NCBI RefSeq assembly: GCF_030867095.1 | Contig: NC_081826.1 | Location: forward strand, 36,744,001 to 36,808,000 | Direction of reading: 5' to 3' | Origin: Alligator mississippiensis | Taxonomy: Eukaryota; Chordata; Crocodylia; Alligatoridae | DNA length: 64,000 nt | Part shown: positions 30,961 to 42,840 of the stretch, in pieces | How the letters are laid out: each line of letters opens with the position of its first letter | How positions within the stretch are numbered: the first letter of the stretch is position 1 | Translations under genes and position numbers: made by a program | Notes under the pieces: model-generated | Seen by the model: only the letters and a program-made list of their open reading frames with translations | Databases searched by the model: none | What the model was told of the DNA's origin: nothing

Positions 30961-33900
30961 GTTCACCTGAGGCCCTGGGCAAGGAGTAGGATCTTCCCCT
31001 GAGAGTAATATAGAACATAATTTGAACTATGTATTTCAAATTACCCTACTTAAGCCATTTATCATTTTGAATGTTTTGGCAAGGTCTCCCCAAAATGTTA
31101 TGACCTTAATTTGTAAAAGTTAATTAAAATAGTCTTGACTTTTACCTTGAGACATCTCCTCTGATTTACTAGCATTAAAGATTAAACAAGCATTATGTTA
31201 TAAGCATTTATTAGTAATTTATTTATTTCTTTTGTGATGGATGAGATGTTATGGTGCCCTAAAGCAATAACTCAGTGAAATCTAGATTAGTAAAAGGGTA
31301 GATACACATTAATGTAATTGGAGCAGTATGTTAATGAAGTTATATAAGGTTAAGAGGGTATTTAATGCCTTACAAGCATCACTTATTCAACCAGTCAAAC
31401 TTGGCAAAAAATTACCTTTCCAAAGCCTACCATGTTTGTTTTAGTCTCAGAGTTGGCTCTATTTTTTGTGAAAGATATAGACAAGGAAATGCTTTAGAAA
31501 TTTATGATAGAAAACTATAAAAAAGTTGTTTTGTAATTAAAAAAATAAAGCCAAAACTATCAATCATTTTGCCAAATTGGGTGGAGGGAGGAATCTGGTT
31601 CTGTAGAGAGAGGAATCACAATTTGACAGAGATCGACCTTAAAAATGAGAGTTGAGTCAGATCATTTAATTAATTTCACTGACAGTGATAATACTAAATC
31701 ATGGATTTCAAAATGGCTGAATATTCTCCTTATGGTGATTAGATCTGGTCAGAAATATGAAAATCTCTGACATCAGTAAAGGTTTGTTTGCTTTTTTCTT
31801 CTTCTTTTTTTGAGAGACATTGGGCAAAATTCTGCCTCCCACCATACATTGATCCCCTGTGCAGGGGCATTCAGTAACCCATGAGTAATTGATGAAAGAG
31901 GCAATTACCACTCCTGCCCCACCTAAAACTACGTTACCCCAAGATTAGAAAGAGACAGATACACAGCTATTTCAGGTAACTTATACAGTAGGCAGCTATT
32001 ACTATACCCCATCTTTGGTCAGCCTTTAGCAAATGGCTACCTTAGAATAGAGATGGACAGAGGAAGTTTAAATCATTGTATGTTATACCTGGAAAGTGTT
32101 ACTGTTGATCCTTTCAGAGCTAAACCCCACCAGGTTGTTTAAGGTTATGGGCCACTGTAGGCTGGTATAAATTTTTCATCTGTCTATGCTATAAGGTTTA
32201 TTATTATTACTACTATAATTATTATTATTACTCTTATTGGCTTAGAACTTTTCTAAATTGCAAATTTTACTTCCAATATCAACTATATTTTTTCCTGAAG
32301 TTTCAGAAGTTCTAAGAATTCTAGTTTCTAATGAGACCAACTTTCTGATTTCATATTACTAGTAAAAATAGGGATCTCCATAAGATCCCCTGTGAGGAAG
32401 AGTGACGTAAAAATTACTCAGTTTCCCTGCAGTGCTCTTGTTTACATCAATCACTTCCAAGTGATCCAGCAGATCAAGTTCAAATTCACTTTCCTGATTT
32501 TTTTTTCCCTAGAGGCTGATCCATGTCTGAAGGTAAACTTGAAAAGTTCAATTAGGCACACTTCAGCTAATTAAGTACACAGAAAATTATTTTAAAAAAT
32601 AAACATAGATTAAAAGTGCAGCATTTTTAACAGCTTTACCCAGACCAATTTTTGTCCCAGTAGTTTAAAATTTAGCCTGAAAATAGACATATGGCCAATC
32701 TAGGGACCTGATTTGATCCGGTAAACATCAATTTTTGCTTGATAGATTTATTAACCTAAGGAAGCAGGGGAGTCTTAGTCACTATAAGTTTTTAAATCAA
32801 GAGGTAATATTTTTCTAAACAATTAGTCTGGAGCTGCACTAGCAATTATGGGCTTGCTGCAGAGATCACTTAGCAAAATACTGTGGCTATGGTATTCAGA
32901 GAGACCAGCTCATCATAAAAGACTTTGTCTACTGGCCATAAAATGTATAAGTGGGTTTTAAAATAGACTTGCCTCCCGAGTCATGAATTTTTGGAATGGA
33001 AACAAACAACAATCATTTTGCATTTGCTTTCAATTAGTAATTTCCCAGTGGTTTGCTGATAAACCACATGTGGATTGCATGTATGTCGACTGCCCGGGAG
33101 GCAGTCTTCCACACAGTGGTTCAGATCTTCTGGTGTAGCTACCATAGCTCTATTGACTTAACCAATTCACACCATCAGAGCCAGAGACTGAATGTGCCTA
33201 TGGAGTAAGGCACAAACTGAAACCCCAGCCTTAACCATTCTATTTTTTGATGTTCAAGGTTTTCATTTGCAGCTTTAAGATTAACAGAATTTAAAATGTA
33301 TTTCAGTACTATTCTTTTGGATTTAACCCTTTTTAGTTAACCAAGAAAGGCTATTTTTTTCTTTATCTTGAATAATTTCCTCCTCTTGCCTTATTAAAAC
33401 AGACCGAGCCTGCAGCATCTTTTCCATGAGATTTTTTTCAGAAAGTTCTTTTTATGTAATCAGTTTCTGGGCAGAAGTGTCAATACCTTGGGAGCAACTA
33501 CAGATTCCTTATTACACAGAATATATGAAATGCAACTGTAAATATTTTGAGGTTTCATCCACTGCAATTTGCTACACAGTATCTGACTCACTGATAGCTG
33601 TGCAGAGCCTGCGTCTGCGTTTGCTGCTGTGTGTCAATGCAGTAAGAGAAAACAAATGATACTGTTATTATATAAAATCACTTCCACCCACTGTACTGAC
33701 TCACCAGAGTGTCACCGAATGGGATTTACATCAGTATTAAAATCTCTTTCCATTATCCATTCCTGCTTCAGCAAATTATTTATCCCTTCCTCCTTACCCT
33801 TCTTTCAGTGACGGTAACATGGGTACATTTTTTTCTAATCAGACGTAGTGCATTGCCAGAGGCTCTGAATTTGCCATTCCAATTCTGTTCAGTACAATTG

Positions 33901-35380
33901 GCTGTACATTTAGTTACAATGGCACAGAAATTGTAAAGATGATTTTGTAAAATTGTAAAGATTATTTTTTTCTCTCTTCATTGTATTTTTCTCTCTTCAT
34001 TCTCCCTTTTCCTATGAAGAGGAAGTTTTCCCTGTGCTGAAATAGTTCCCTCTACTAACTGTGAACCTAATCTTGAAGGCTTTAGGCAAATAACAATGGT
34101 AGTTTTGATTAATCCGAGCCTTAGGTATCAGGCCCTGTAATACAGCCTCTTAATATATCCACAGCTAATTAAAACATGGTGGTAATATCACTTATGCCAA
34201 TATTGTAGAACTTCTGTTACTGGGATGCCATTTTAAAGAATTAAACTGAATTTTTATTTTTAAATTCTTATTTATTGCATTGCTGTTGTTTCATGTAATA
34301 TTTTTCTAATCTGCCAGGCTCCTTGTAGATTTGAGCAAAATCACTTCAGCACACAGATACCTTTGAGGGTTTGGGCCTAAATGACTGAAGCCAATGGGAG
34401 TTAGAGACCTAGGCATTTCGAGGATCTGGGCTTTAGTTTCCTGTCTGTACAATTTGTAAAAAAAAAAAGAAAAAGAAAGCAAAGCATCATGGCTTTGATG
34501 CATTCCAGCACTATGGTGATAAGCACCATGGACATACTAGAGCTACAGTAGCATAACATGAGCAGGACAAGTGGTCCTCCAGTCCTAGTGCCAATTTGGA
34601 GGGGGCACCAGCAGCATCCTGTAGCACTCAGGCACTCCACCTTCCCTCCACTCACCTCTTAATCCTCAGCACTTGACACCCTTCTCCCACCCTGCTCTTT
34701 GGTGCTCAGCAGCATCTCTTTGGTGCTCAGGGTACCACATTTATTAGTTGCATCTTTGCCAAGCTATATGATGCTCTGCTTCTATATGGTAATTGCTACT
34801 AGCAATGCTGAAAGCCACCCCTTTTTACTACTATCTGTATTATAGCTTTATACTATCTGCATTTTACACATGGGAAATCTTAGCACAGAGTTGAAGTGGC
34901 TCAACCAACCATCATTTTGAGGCAGACAGACTACATATCCTGCTTAGTGAATTCTTTACAAATATCTGAACCATTTTCCCATCTTAACAGGCAAATTTAA
35001 GATGTAAGGCCTGATTCTGCAAGATCCAGTTAAATGGAGCTGAGTGGATTTGCAGCTCAGCCTCCTGTAGAGTTACCTTCTCCCTGGCTTTACAAATACT
35101 AGGGACTTGTCTATACCCCTGCAGCCACAGACATCAACAAAGATAGGCTGAGCATGCTCCATCCACCTGACTCCCTTATGCTTTGATCAAGACAATATTT
35201 CTCCCACAGCTGGTGACTCTCAGAGCTCTTAGGTCTTTGCTCATTATTATCCCTCCATATTCTCCATGGTTGGTCACAAAGTTTAAACTGTAGAAATGGT
35301 CTTCCAAGATGCAATTAACTGGTCTATCATCCTGAAATGCTATGACTTTCCTTTTAGGCTTACTTTCCTGCCCATTTTTT
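30961..35380. other. Intergenic, mostly unique-looking
   Basis: About 4.4 kb of AT-rich DNA without exons or clear repeats. It contains a short (ATT)n run near 32,200-32,235. The segment 34,540-34,700, around atttggagggggcaccagca, is also found near 63,520-63,560 and so is repetitive. Confidence 0.5.
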
Positions 35381-35385
35381 GACAC

Positions 35386-35936
35386 AGTTGGTGCATCTAC
35401 ACATGCAATTAATGTTAAGCAAAAAACTCTGGAGCAGTTTGAGCCAGAGTAAATTACTCCTGGTGCAGTGTCTACATGCGTGCCCAGGAAGTAACAATTT
35501 GAGCTGGGGCAAAGCAGTTTATGACAGGACTGCTCCTGCCCTGCTCTGCCCTGGGCTCCAGGTGGCAGCATCAGGGAGAGGAGGGGCTGGCTGGGGCAGG
35601 TTGCTGCATGTGTGGAGCCATGTGGCTAAGTGGCAGGCAGGAGTCTGGGCCCCTGCTGACTGGGCTGAACAGGTGCAATTTATGCCCATGGTCAGCATCT
35701 ACATGTGCATTTAATTGCAGTTAAATTACTCTGCAGTAAGTACTGTCAGTGACTTGGACAATCTACCTTACAGTCTACTCTAATGCTACCTTAGTTTTAG
35801 TACCCTGATGGTACTATCTTACTGTGGAATAAATTAGTTTACTGTGGCCTAATACCATCATGTGTTTAGATGGTGATACTTCCTGCAGTAAATTAGTCTA
35901 CTCCACAGTAAAGTGCATGTGTAGAGATGGCCAGTA
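35386..35936. mobile_element. Non-autonomous DNA transposon
   Basis: Left end ggtgcatctacacatgcaat; right end, inverted, ggccatctctacacatgcac. The subterminal sequences (aattaatgttaagc, and the taaattactc repeats) are typical of reptilian hAT-like miniature elements. GC-rich core at 35,520-35,650. No coding remains. Confidence 0.6.
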
Positions 35937-36767
35937 GTACCAACATGGGGGGAAGGCTATTTACCAGGCTGAGGCATAACAACCAATGACTGGCAGTTTA
36001 TGCTATTCACACTCAGATGTGATACAAGATGTAAGTTTTTAACAGTGAAGGTAACTCAACAGAAAATCGTATAGTACCGTGGCTTACTGTGGAGTCAGTT
36101 ACTTGGAATCTGTAAGACCTGAAGTCTTTCTAAGAAACAAACAATAACTTAGCTGGAAGTTATGGTTTAGATGTAGTTATGCAGTACATGTCTATGGCTT
36201 GTGTTACAAGGACAGTTAGACTAGCAGCATTAGACCTTCTGGTCTCAAAGGCAATAAATCTTCCAGAACTCATTCCATTTTTACCAATTGATTATGCTTA
36301 GCATTCTCAGAAGTGCCCAGTCTATTTTCCAGTATTTTTTGTTCATAAAGATCTATTGTTTTGAAAGATACCACCCTTAAACATTTACATTTTACAGGCT
36401 GGTTTTATCAGGGAATTATTAAAGGGCAGGAAAACTCACAGTTATTTCAGTAATTTAAACGGTTGATATATAGGGTAATTTCTTGCAAAGAGTGGTATGG
36501 GAACTAAGAAGTATACAGTCATAAGAAACCAAATTCCATTCCAGCAACAAAGCAGAAGAAAGACTGCAGTTTTGACTCGGTATTTCTGAGTGAATGTCTA
36601 GCTCCACTAAAGCCAAAGGCAAAACTACCATTAATCCCCCATCACCCTTATAGATTCAGGAGTATAATATTAAAAGATTTTCAGTATTTATATACCTGTA
36701 TAGCAAGAAAATGCCGATACATTTAAAAATGATCACTGCCCTAGTGCTGGCTATGCTGACTTACACT
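35937..36767. other. Intergenic, nothing recognised
   Basis: AT-rich sequence with no supported feature. Confidence 0.5.
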
Positions 36768-36905
36768 CCTCAGATCTGATGAAGACTATCTTGCATTTGA
36801 AAACCTGCCTAACTGTTCCAACTATGCACCTAGTTCAATAAAAGACGTCACCCTAAGAAAATCCTTGCCTGTCACATAGTTCCTGGACCATCACAGCTAC
36901 ATCAC
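36768..36905 (-). repeat. SINE-like repeat, family A
   Basis: The reverse complement aligns with the copy at 57,555-57,699: shared blocks are gacgtcttttatt / gacatcttttatt, catagttggaacagtt / aatagttggaaaagtt, and the end near tcttcatcag / tcttcaggca. About the same length as that copy. Confidence 0.5.
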
Positions 36906-38000
36906 TCTAACACCACCTTAGTTTTCGAACACTGTTGACAGTACTTGCTTTTATTGCTTCCCTAGCTTGTACACTACAGAAACCAGGCTGCCAAGAGAAA
37001 AAGTTATTGCATAGCAACACAAAAGCATTCTACATTGCAACCTTTGCTAAAGTGGCAGTTAAAAAAAAAAGGAAAAAAAGGGGGAGAAAGTAGAAGTAGT
37101 GGAAAAGGGTAAGAAAATGAGTGTGGGTGTGCAAGGGAAAAGTTACACAGTAACAAAGCCTTTAATTACATGATAATGTACTATTTTTCCTATTCTTGCT
37201 TTGAAAGTACATCAGGGTTGTGTACTGTTGTCTGAAGAATTCTGCCTTACTGAGTGTGGAAGTTGGAAGGTTTGAAGTGAATGACGCAGAATTTTGCAGG
37301 AAAAAGGAGATTTTTCCATAATTAAGGGAAGTTGAATGCCACCCTGTAGAACTGGTCTCTAACCTCTGCCACAGATCCCATGCAATTATGGGCAAATGTG
37401 TAAACACCTTTTCACAGGTCACTAGCCATGCTCCCTCCTTATTTCTCTGCCTGGTTAGAGACCTAAAGCTCCAGTCTACAGAATTACAAAGTGTTCATAA
37501 CTACATTTATAGTCAATGAAAGCTTTGGCAACTATATTGAGGACTATTGCTGCAGGGAGGAGAGGGGATGTGGCAGGGAGAGGAGATGCAGGTTCTAGAG
37601 GCCAAATCCACAAAGGACCTTGCAGATTTGGGGATCCAAAAATGTAGATCCTCAAATGCTCACTGGCTTCCCCACTTTGCCTTGGGGGGAAACCACAAGT
37701 CTACAGGTGCTTAAGTGCTTCGGAGCCACCTGAGCAGGATAGTGCCTCTCTCTTAAGTCCCATAGGGATTCACATGCTGGGTTTTTTCCACCTTTGTCAC
37801 CTGCAGAGCTTGGTCCACTAAAAATCCTCGGACCAGAGCCAATGGATGGTGTTCTGGCTACAATACAGGAATAAGGGTGGAGTGGCAGTATCCTTCAATC
37901 TCTGAGACACTGGATAAAAGTTCTTACCCAGGATATGGGGGAACCCAACATCAAGGTCTAGTGCCAAATCCCTCCAGCCCTGCCATGAATCTCTATGGAC
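36906..38000. other. Intergenic, nothing recognised
   Basis: Mixed unique-looking sequence leading into the GC-rich repeat complex at 38-42 kb. Confidence 0.5.
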
Positions 38001-38260
38001 ATTACGGGGAGCTCCAGCCTCTCGCCACATGGCTGCCAGCACTTGGCAGCCACGTTGAAGCCAGAGCCAGCTGCCAGAACTTGGCAGTCATCCTGGAAAC
38101 ACAACCCCTCCCGCTGAACCCTGGCCAGCCCCTTCCTTGCTCAGGAGCCATGTGCCCAGCACAAGGGCAGCATGCTCCAGCTCCTTCCTTGCCCATCCTA
38201 CCTCCCCATGCCATGGTTGCTCCATGATTGCCCCTGCCTGCAATGCCCAACACCCTGCTG

Positions 38261-39735
38261 CACCAGCTCTGCCCCTGCCAGTGATGACCAACACCCCGCA
38301 CTCCTTCTGGCCATGGTGCTGGCTCCGCTGATCCCTCTCCCCCACCCAGGCCCCAGGACAGCCATGCACCCAAGGGATGCTAGGACACCAGCTGTGGGAG
38401 ACCCTGCCCGACCTTCTCACTCCTTCCTCCAGCCTGCCTGCCCCACCACCCACACACCTCCTACCCCCTGCCCACCACCAGCACCACTCTCAGAACATGC
38501 ATATGGGTGAAAGAAAAAGCTTTATTACCCTCACAGATCCCACCCCATTCCTTCCCCCTCCCTCCCCAACACACACTGTTTCTCTGCCACCCTCCCCACC
38601 CACCACCAGTAAAAAACCCTCTTCCCAAAGTGACAGCTATTTACAAAAGTCTCAGTCTTTTGGTCCCAGAGTGGAGGGCTGTGGGGGAGGGGAGCCAAGG
38701 AGGCAGAGCCCAAGGGCAGGTGCCCAGCGCCCTGGGCTCAGCCCATTCCCCTGTGGTTCTGGGGGCTATGGTGACCACAGCAGGTGGCTACCCCTGTGTC
38801 TGCCTGAGTCCAGGGCCAGCATCCGCCTGTGGTGCCATACCTGGCACATCTGTGTCTTCAGCCACATGGCCTTGGGGTGAATGGTAGGGCTGGTCCCAGG
38901 GTTGGTGGGAGACCCAGGGCAGGGCCCAGGCCAGGGACTACAGCAGTCAGGAGGCACTGGAGAACCTTCTCCCAGAGCCAGGCAGGGGCCTGCTGCAGGG
39001 CGGCAGGTAGGATTCAGGCACCCTGCAGGGCCCTGGATGGGGACTGGGCAGTGGGGAGCAAGGATGTGGCCATCAGGCCCAGAAGGGTGTCAAGGTCCTA
39101 GTGGTCAGCATCCGCAGCCTCCACTGCCCGGGCCTGGGGACCCATCTGTGGGTCTGGGTCCCACCCGCCGCCCTGCAGCAGGTCCCTGCCTGGCCCTGGG
39201 AGGAGGTCCTCCAGCACCTCCTGACTCTTGTAGCCCATGGCCTGGGCCCTGGCCTGGGTCCTCCACCAGCCCTGGGACCAGCCCTACCACTCACCCCAAG
39301 GCCACGTGGCTGAAGACACTCTGGGACCAAAAGACTGAGACTTTGGTAAATAGCTGTCACTTTGGGAAAAAGGTTTTTTACTGGTGGTGGGTGAGGAGAG
39401 TGGCGGAGAGAGACTGTGTGTTGGGGTGGGAGGGGGAAGGAATGGGGGGTGGGATCTGTGAGGGTAATAAAACTTTTTCTTTCACCCATATGCATGTCCT
39501 GAGAGTGGTGCTGGGGGGTGGGCAGGGGGTAGGGGGTGTGTGGGTGGTGGGGCAGGCAGGCTGGAGGAAGGAGTGAGAAGGTCGGGCAGGGTCTCCCACA
39601 GCTGGTGCCCTAACCTCCCCTGGTGGGAGCACGGCTGTCCTGGGGTCCGGGTGGGGGAGAGGGATCAGCGGAGCCAGCACCATGGCCAGGAGGAGTGCGG
39701 GGTGTTGGTCATCACTGGCAGGGGCAGAGCTGGTG
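38261..39735. repeat. Large inverted duplication (arms about 820 and 650 bp)
   Basis: The sequence from caccagctctgcccctgcca at 38,261 rightward matches the complement of 39,735 leftward. Conserved blocks include ttctttcacccatatgcatg, gtgacagctattta and the segment ending ccccaaggcca. The arms meet near 39,085. The left arm has about 180 extra bases at 38,668-38,852. Each arm has an AATAAA facing outwards (minus strand at 38,521-38,526, plus strand at 39,466-39,471), as though a gene 3' end had been copied in mirror image. Identity by eye is high. Confidence 0.85.
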
Positions 39736-40648
39736 CCAGAGCAGCTCTATGTGCTCCCACTCCAGGGCCTCCAGTCATGCCCAGTGCTTCTGGTGGGCTT
39801 GGGCCCATGCCTCCTCCTGGGTGGTCTCCTGGGCAATGTCCTCCTGCTGCCAGGCCTGCTCCTGCATCTGCTCCTGTGCCTCCTGCTCCTCAGGCATTGC
39901 CACCAGCCACTGGAGCAGGAGGATGTGATCCTATGTGTGCTGCTGGTGCAGGTGGCACGTGAGGAGGGCTCCAGTGCTGGGTGGGGACAACCCAGAGCCC
40001 ACATTCCTGCTGGGGCTGGTAGGGTCTCCCTTGCCTCCAGTTGTTGGTCCTGCAGAAGCAAACGACAGTGACTTTTTGTGAGAGTTTGCAACATTTCAAA
40101 GATGCTCCTCACCAGGGGTTGTATGCTGCTTGGTTTCAGATTGGGGTCGGCTGTGCATGGGTGCCCAGGGACCATAGTAAGGTGGGCCAGACAGGCCCAG
40201 ACCCAGGCAGCTTCCACCTGAGGCTCTGGTCCCTGCTTGTTCCCTTGGGGCTGGTGGCCCACTGAGTGCTGGCTGCAGGCAGCCTGCCTCCTCCTCCCAC
40301 TTCCCAGGGCAGGACAGGCAAGGCTGCTAGCAGCACCTGCTGCCTTGGCTCCAGACCCTGCTATGCTACACTGCCACCCAGCCTAGGGCACCTGGGCTCA
40401 GGGTGTGCAGGGCTCCTGGACAACTAGGGTGAGGGGCTGGCCACACCCCCACCCTCCCTGCAGGAGGCCTCTTTGGGGACATGCTCTGGAGTCTGTCCCC
40501 ACCCACACCACCACTGCACTCTGAGCATGCTCCTGCTGCATGTGCCCAGGGTGGTGCGCAATGAGCTGTTTGTGCAGGTGGAGGGCTGCCCAAGGCACTA
40601 CGTCCTGCTGATGATGATCCTCCTGGTGTCCTGGGCACACCTGAGCTC

Positions 40649-40856
40649 ATGATTTGGGACCCTGAGCTAAGATGGTGCGGGGACAAGCATGGGCTGCCCC
40701 ACAAACTCTGCCACCGCCTGGAGGGATACCTGTGGCAATGCTACATGTCTCTGTCCCCTACTGCCAAGGAGAACATTGCTGCCAGCATCGATGTCTTCAT
40801 CAGCGTGTGTGAGGCCTGTGCCTGCCCAGCTGTGGGAACACAAGCTGCTCAATAAA
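40649..40856 (+). pseudogene. Unidentified gene-like 3' end with poly(A) signal
   Basis: A frame reading GDKHGLPHKLCHRLEGYLW, then QCYMSLSPTAKENIAASIDV, ends in a TAA at 40,853-40,855 that overlaps AATAAA at 40,851-40,856. Not recognised. Upstream the frame is broken near 40,560. It may be a relic of a repeated gene belonging to the same complex as the neighbouring Myb/SANT remnant. Confidence 0.3.
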
Positions 40857-41230
40857 GTTCTGAACTGTGTCCCACCCCTCTTTGTGTGCTGTGGGGCAGG
40901 GGGGAACCCGAGTCCAGGGGAGTGCAGGAATGCTGGGCAGGGATGGGGGGGGTGGAAGCAGGGGTGGGGGCTGGGAGGGTGCAGGGGGCTGGGGCCAGGG
41001 ACTAGGGACAGGAGCAGGGGCAGGGAGTGGGAGGACTCTGCCGCCAGCCCACGACTTATCATGTGTGCGGGGCTGGAGCACCTGGCAGCTCAGCACAGGT
41101 CTCCTGTTGGTGACTGGTTGTACTTGGTGTCCTCAGTCCATAGTGTATGGTGGGCTGGTGCCCAGCCAGGGGCCTCTCTGGGAAGGGGCTAGCACTGATG
41201 GCAGCTGGCAGTGTCATAGCCAGCCACTCT

Positions 41231-41818
41231 TCATAGCAGAGCCTGGGGGTGCAGAGTTGGCAAGGCAGCTGCTGGCCAGGGCTCCCTAGCTCCTAGCGGG
41301 TACAGCAGCTGGGGAGGTGGGCAGGCTGGGCACTGAACACCTGATGACCCCTCCTCTGGGGAGGTGTCATGGCAGGGTTGGGACTCTGCCAGGCTGCCCC
41401 TGTTGGTGAACACCACAGGGTTGTGGCCTGGGTCCCAGGGCACCAAAATCTGTATCAGTTCCCACATAAAGGACATGGTCTTGCAGGCACAACCAGACCA
41501 ACAATTGTGGTTGGTCACGGCCACCCACTGTGCCTGCAAGGTCTTGATCTTTATGCAGCACTGTCACACTGTCTGGGGGTACCCTTGATCATGCATCGTG
41601 CCTGATAGGGCCTTGTAATTGTGTGTGGAGGGCTCAGGCATGCACATCTGGGCAGGGCCGGTCCTTGATGGGGAGGACATGGTGATACATCCTGTGCCAG
41701 ATTTGGGGGCCCCTGTGCAGCTGTGTCTGTGTGGCCAGCCCTGCACAGGGGCCAGCAGTGCTAAGCAGAGGGGCACAGCCAGGAACTGGGAGCAGTACAG
41801 CAGAGGTAAATGTACCAC
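41231..41818 (-). pseudogene. Myb/SANT-like DNA-binding protein, pseudogene
   Basis: In one minus-strand frame, MHDQGYPQTV is followed by a TGA (41,564-41,566), then QCCIKIKTLQAQWVAVTNHN and further CWSGCACKTMSFMWELIQIL. This fits the amplified Myb/SANT-like domain family (MSANTD / Harbinger-associated type): a helix with a conserved Trp, then a basic NRRSG-like turn (here NCWSG), then an FYxELDxIL-like helix (here FMWELIQIL). The single in-frame stop, several Cys-for-Arg changes and the shortened amino end suggest an inactive copy. A Gln/Glu-rich tail in the same direction lies at about 39,760-39,930. Confidence 0.5.
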
Positions 41819-41954
41819 AGCACCTCAAAGCACAGGAGAGTGCTGGGGATGAGCAGCAGCATGGAGCATGCGGTGCCCCTGCTGCCTGAAGGAGCCAACC
41901 CGTAGCCCAGAGTTGCAGGGATTCAGATAAACACCCGTCTTCATTCTCCTATCG

Positions 41955-42479
41955 CTTTAGGGTGTATGTAGATGAAACGGGGACCCTAAATGGAAGCAGT
42001 GGGTTTTTAAAAACACCACTTCAATTTAGGGCAAAGTAAACTGGGCTCAGGCAGTCCCGGGGGGCACTGCAGCTGCAGAGAGAAGCACCAGGCCCTGGCA
42101 CAGCTCAGGCAGGCAGACTCCAGGGAAAAACAAAAAACCCCCAAAGATCAGTTTCACTGCTTTTTTTTTTCTTGGGCAGAGCCTGCCTTCCTGGGCTGCT
42201 GCCAGGCTGCCTGCACAGGCTTCCTGCAGAGCCCCCGGTTGCAAGGAGCCTGGTGCTTTGTTCTGAAGCTGTAGGGCAGCAAACTAAAACTCCTTGGGGT
42301 GCAGCAAAATAAACTCCTCCAAGTCATTTAAGGCACATTTCGCCACCAAATTTTCTACAGCAGGTGGAATTAATGTTGCCGACGCGTGCAAACACCAACA
42401 CCATTAAAGCGGTGCAAAAGTATTTAACCTGCTTTAAAGCATTGTGCACACATGCCCCTCATTTAGTCTATACACGGCC
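41955..42479 (-). mobile_element. Non-autonomous DNA transposon, family C (copy 2)
   Basis: Inverted relative to 5,605-6,172. Reading the minus strand from 42,479, ggccgtgtatagactaaatg leads into the shared blocks gcaccgctttaatggtgttg and aaaatttggtggcgaaatg. Non-coding. Confidence 0.6.
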
Positions 42480-42750
42480 TTAGACAGCAACCCATTCTTT
42501 ATATTGGTTTGTGGAGTCCTCTCCCACCATACAAGAAAACCTTATTGATACATTATCTATCATTAAACTGCTGCCAGCAGCAGCATCTGCTCAGTAATGG
42601 AAACCAACTAACCAATTATAAAGTTGATTGAATACAGCTCAGGCTGAGCATGCCTGGAAAACACATGGCCCATATGGACAAATATACTGATGGGAACTTT
42701 TTTTGGCCCTTAAAACAAAAAAGGACATGTGTTCCCTCCACAGGGGACTG

Positions 42751-42840
42751 GCACTGGGCCTGGAGGTACTGCAATACCAGGCCAGCACCAGGAGGGTCAC
42801 AACCAGCCCTGACACCTTCTCTTTGGTGCCAAAAAGATGC
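42751..42840 (-). pseudogene. RNU2: U2 snRNA pseudogene fragment
   Basis: The plus strand has cctggaggtactgcaatacc followed by agg, the complement of the 3' part of U2 snRNA (stem-loop III/IV side), and then a weaker match around tgccaaaaagatgc, where U2 has tccaaaaaatcc. The Sm site and 5' half are not recognisable. It looks like a retrotransposed or tail-captured U2 piece. Confidence 0.6.
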
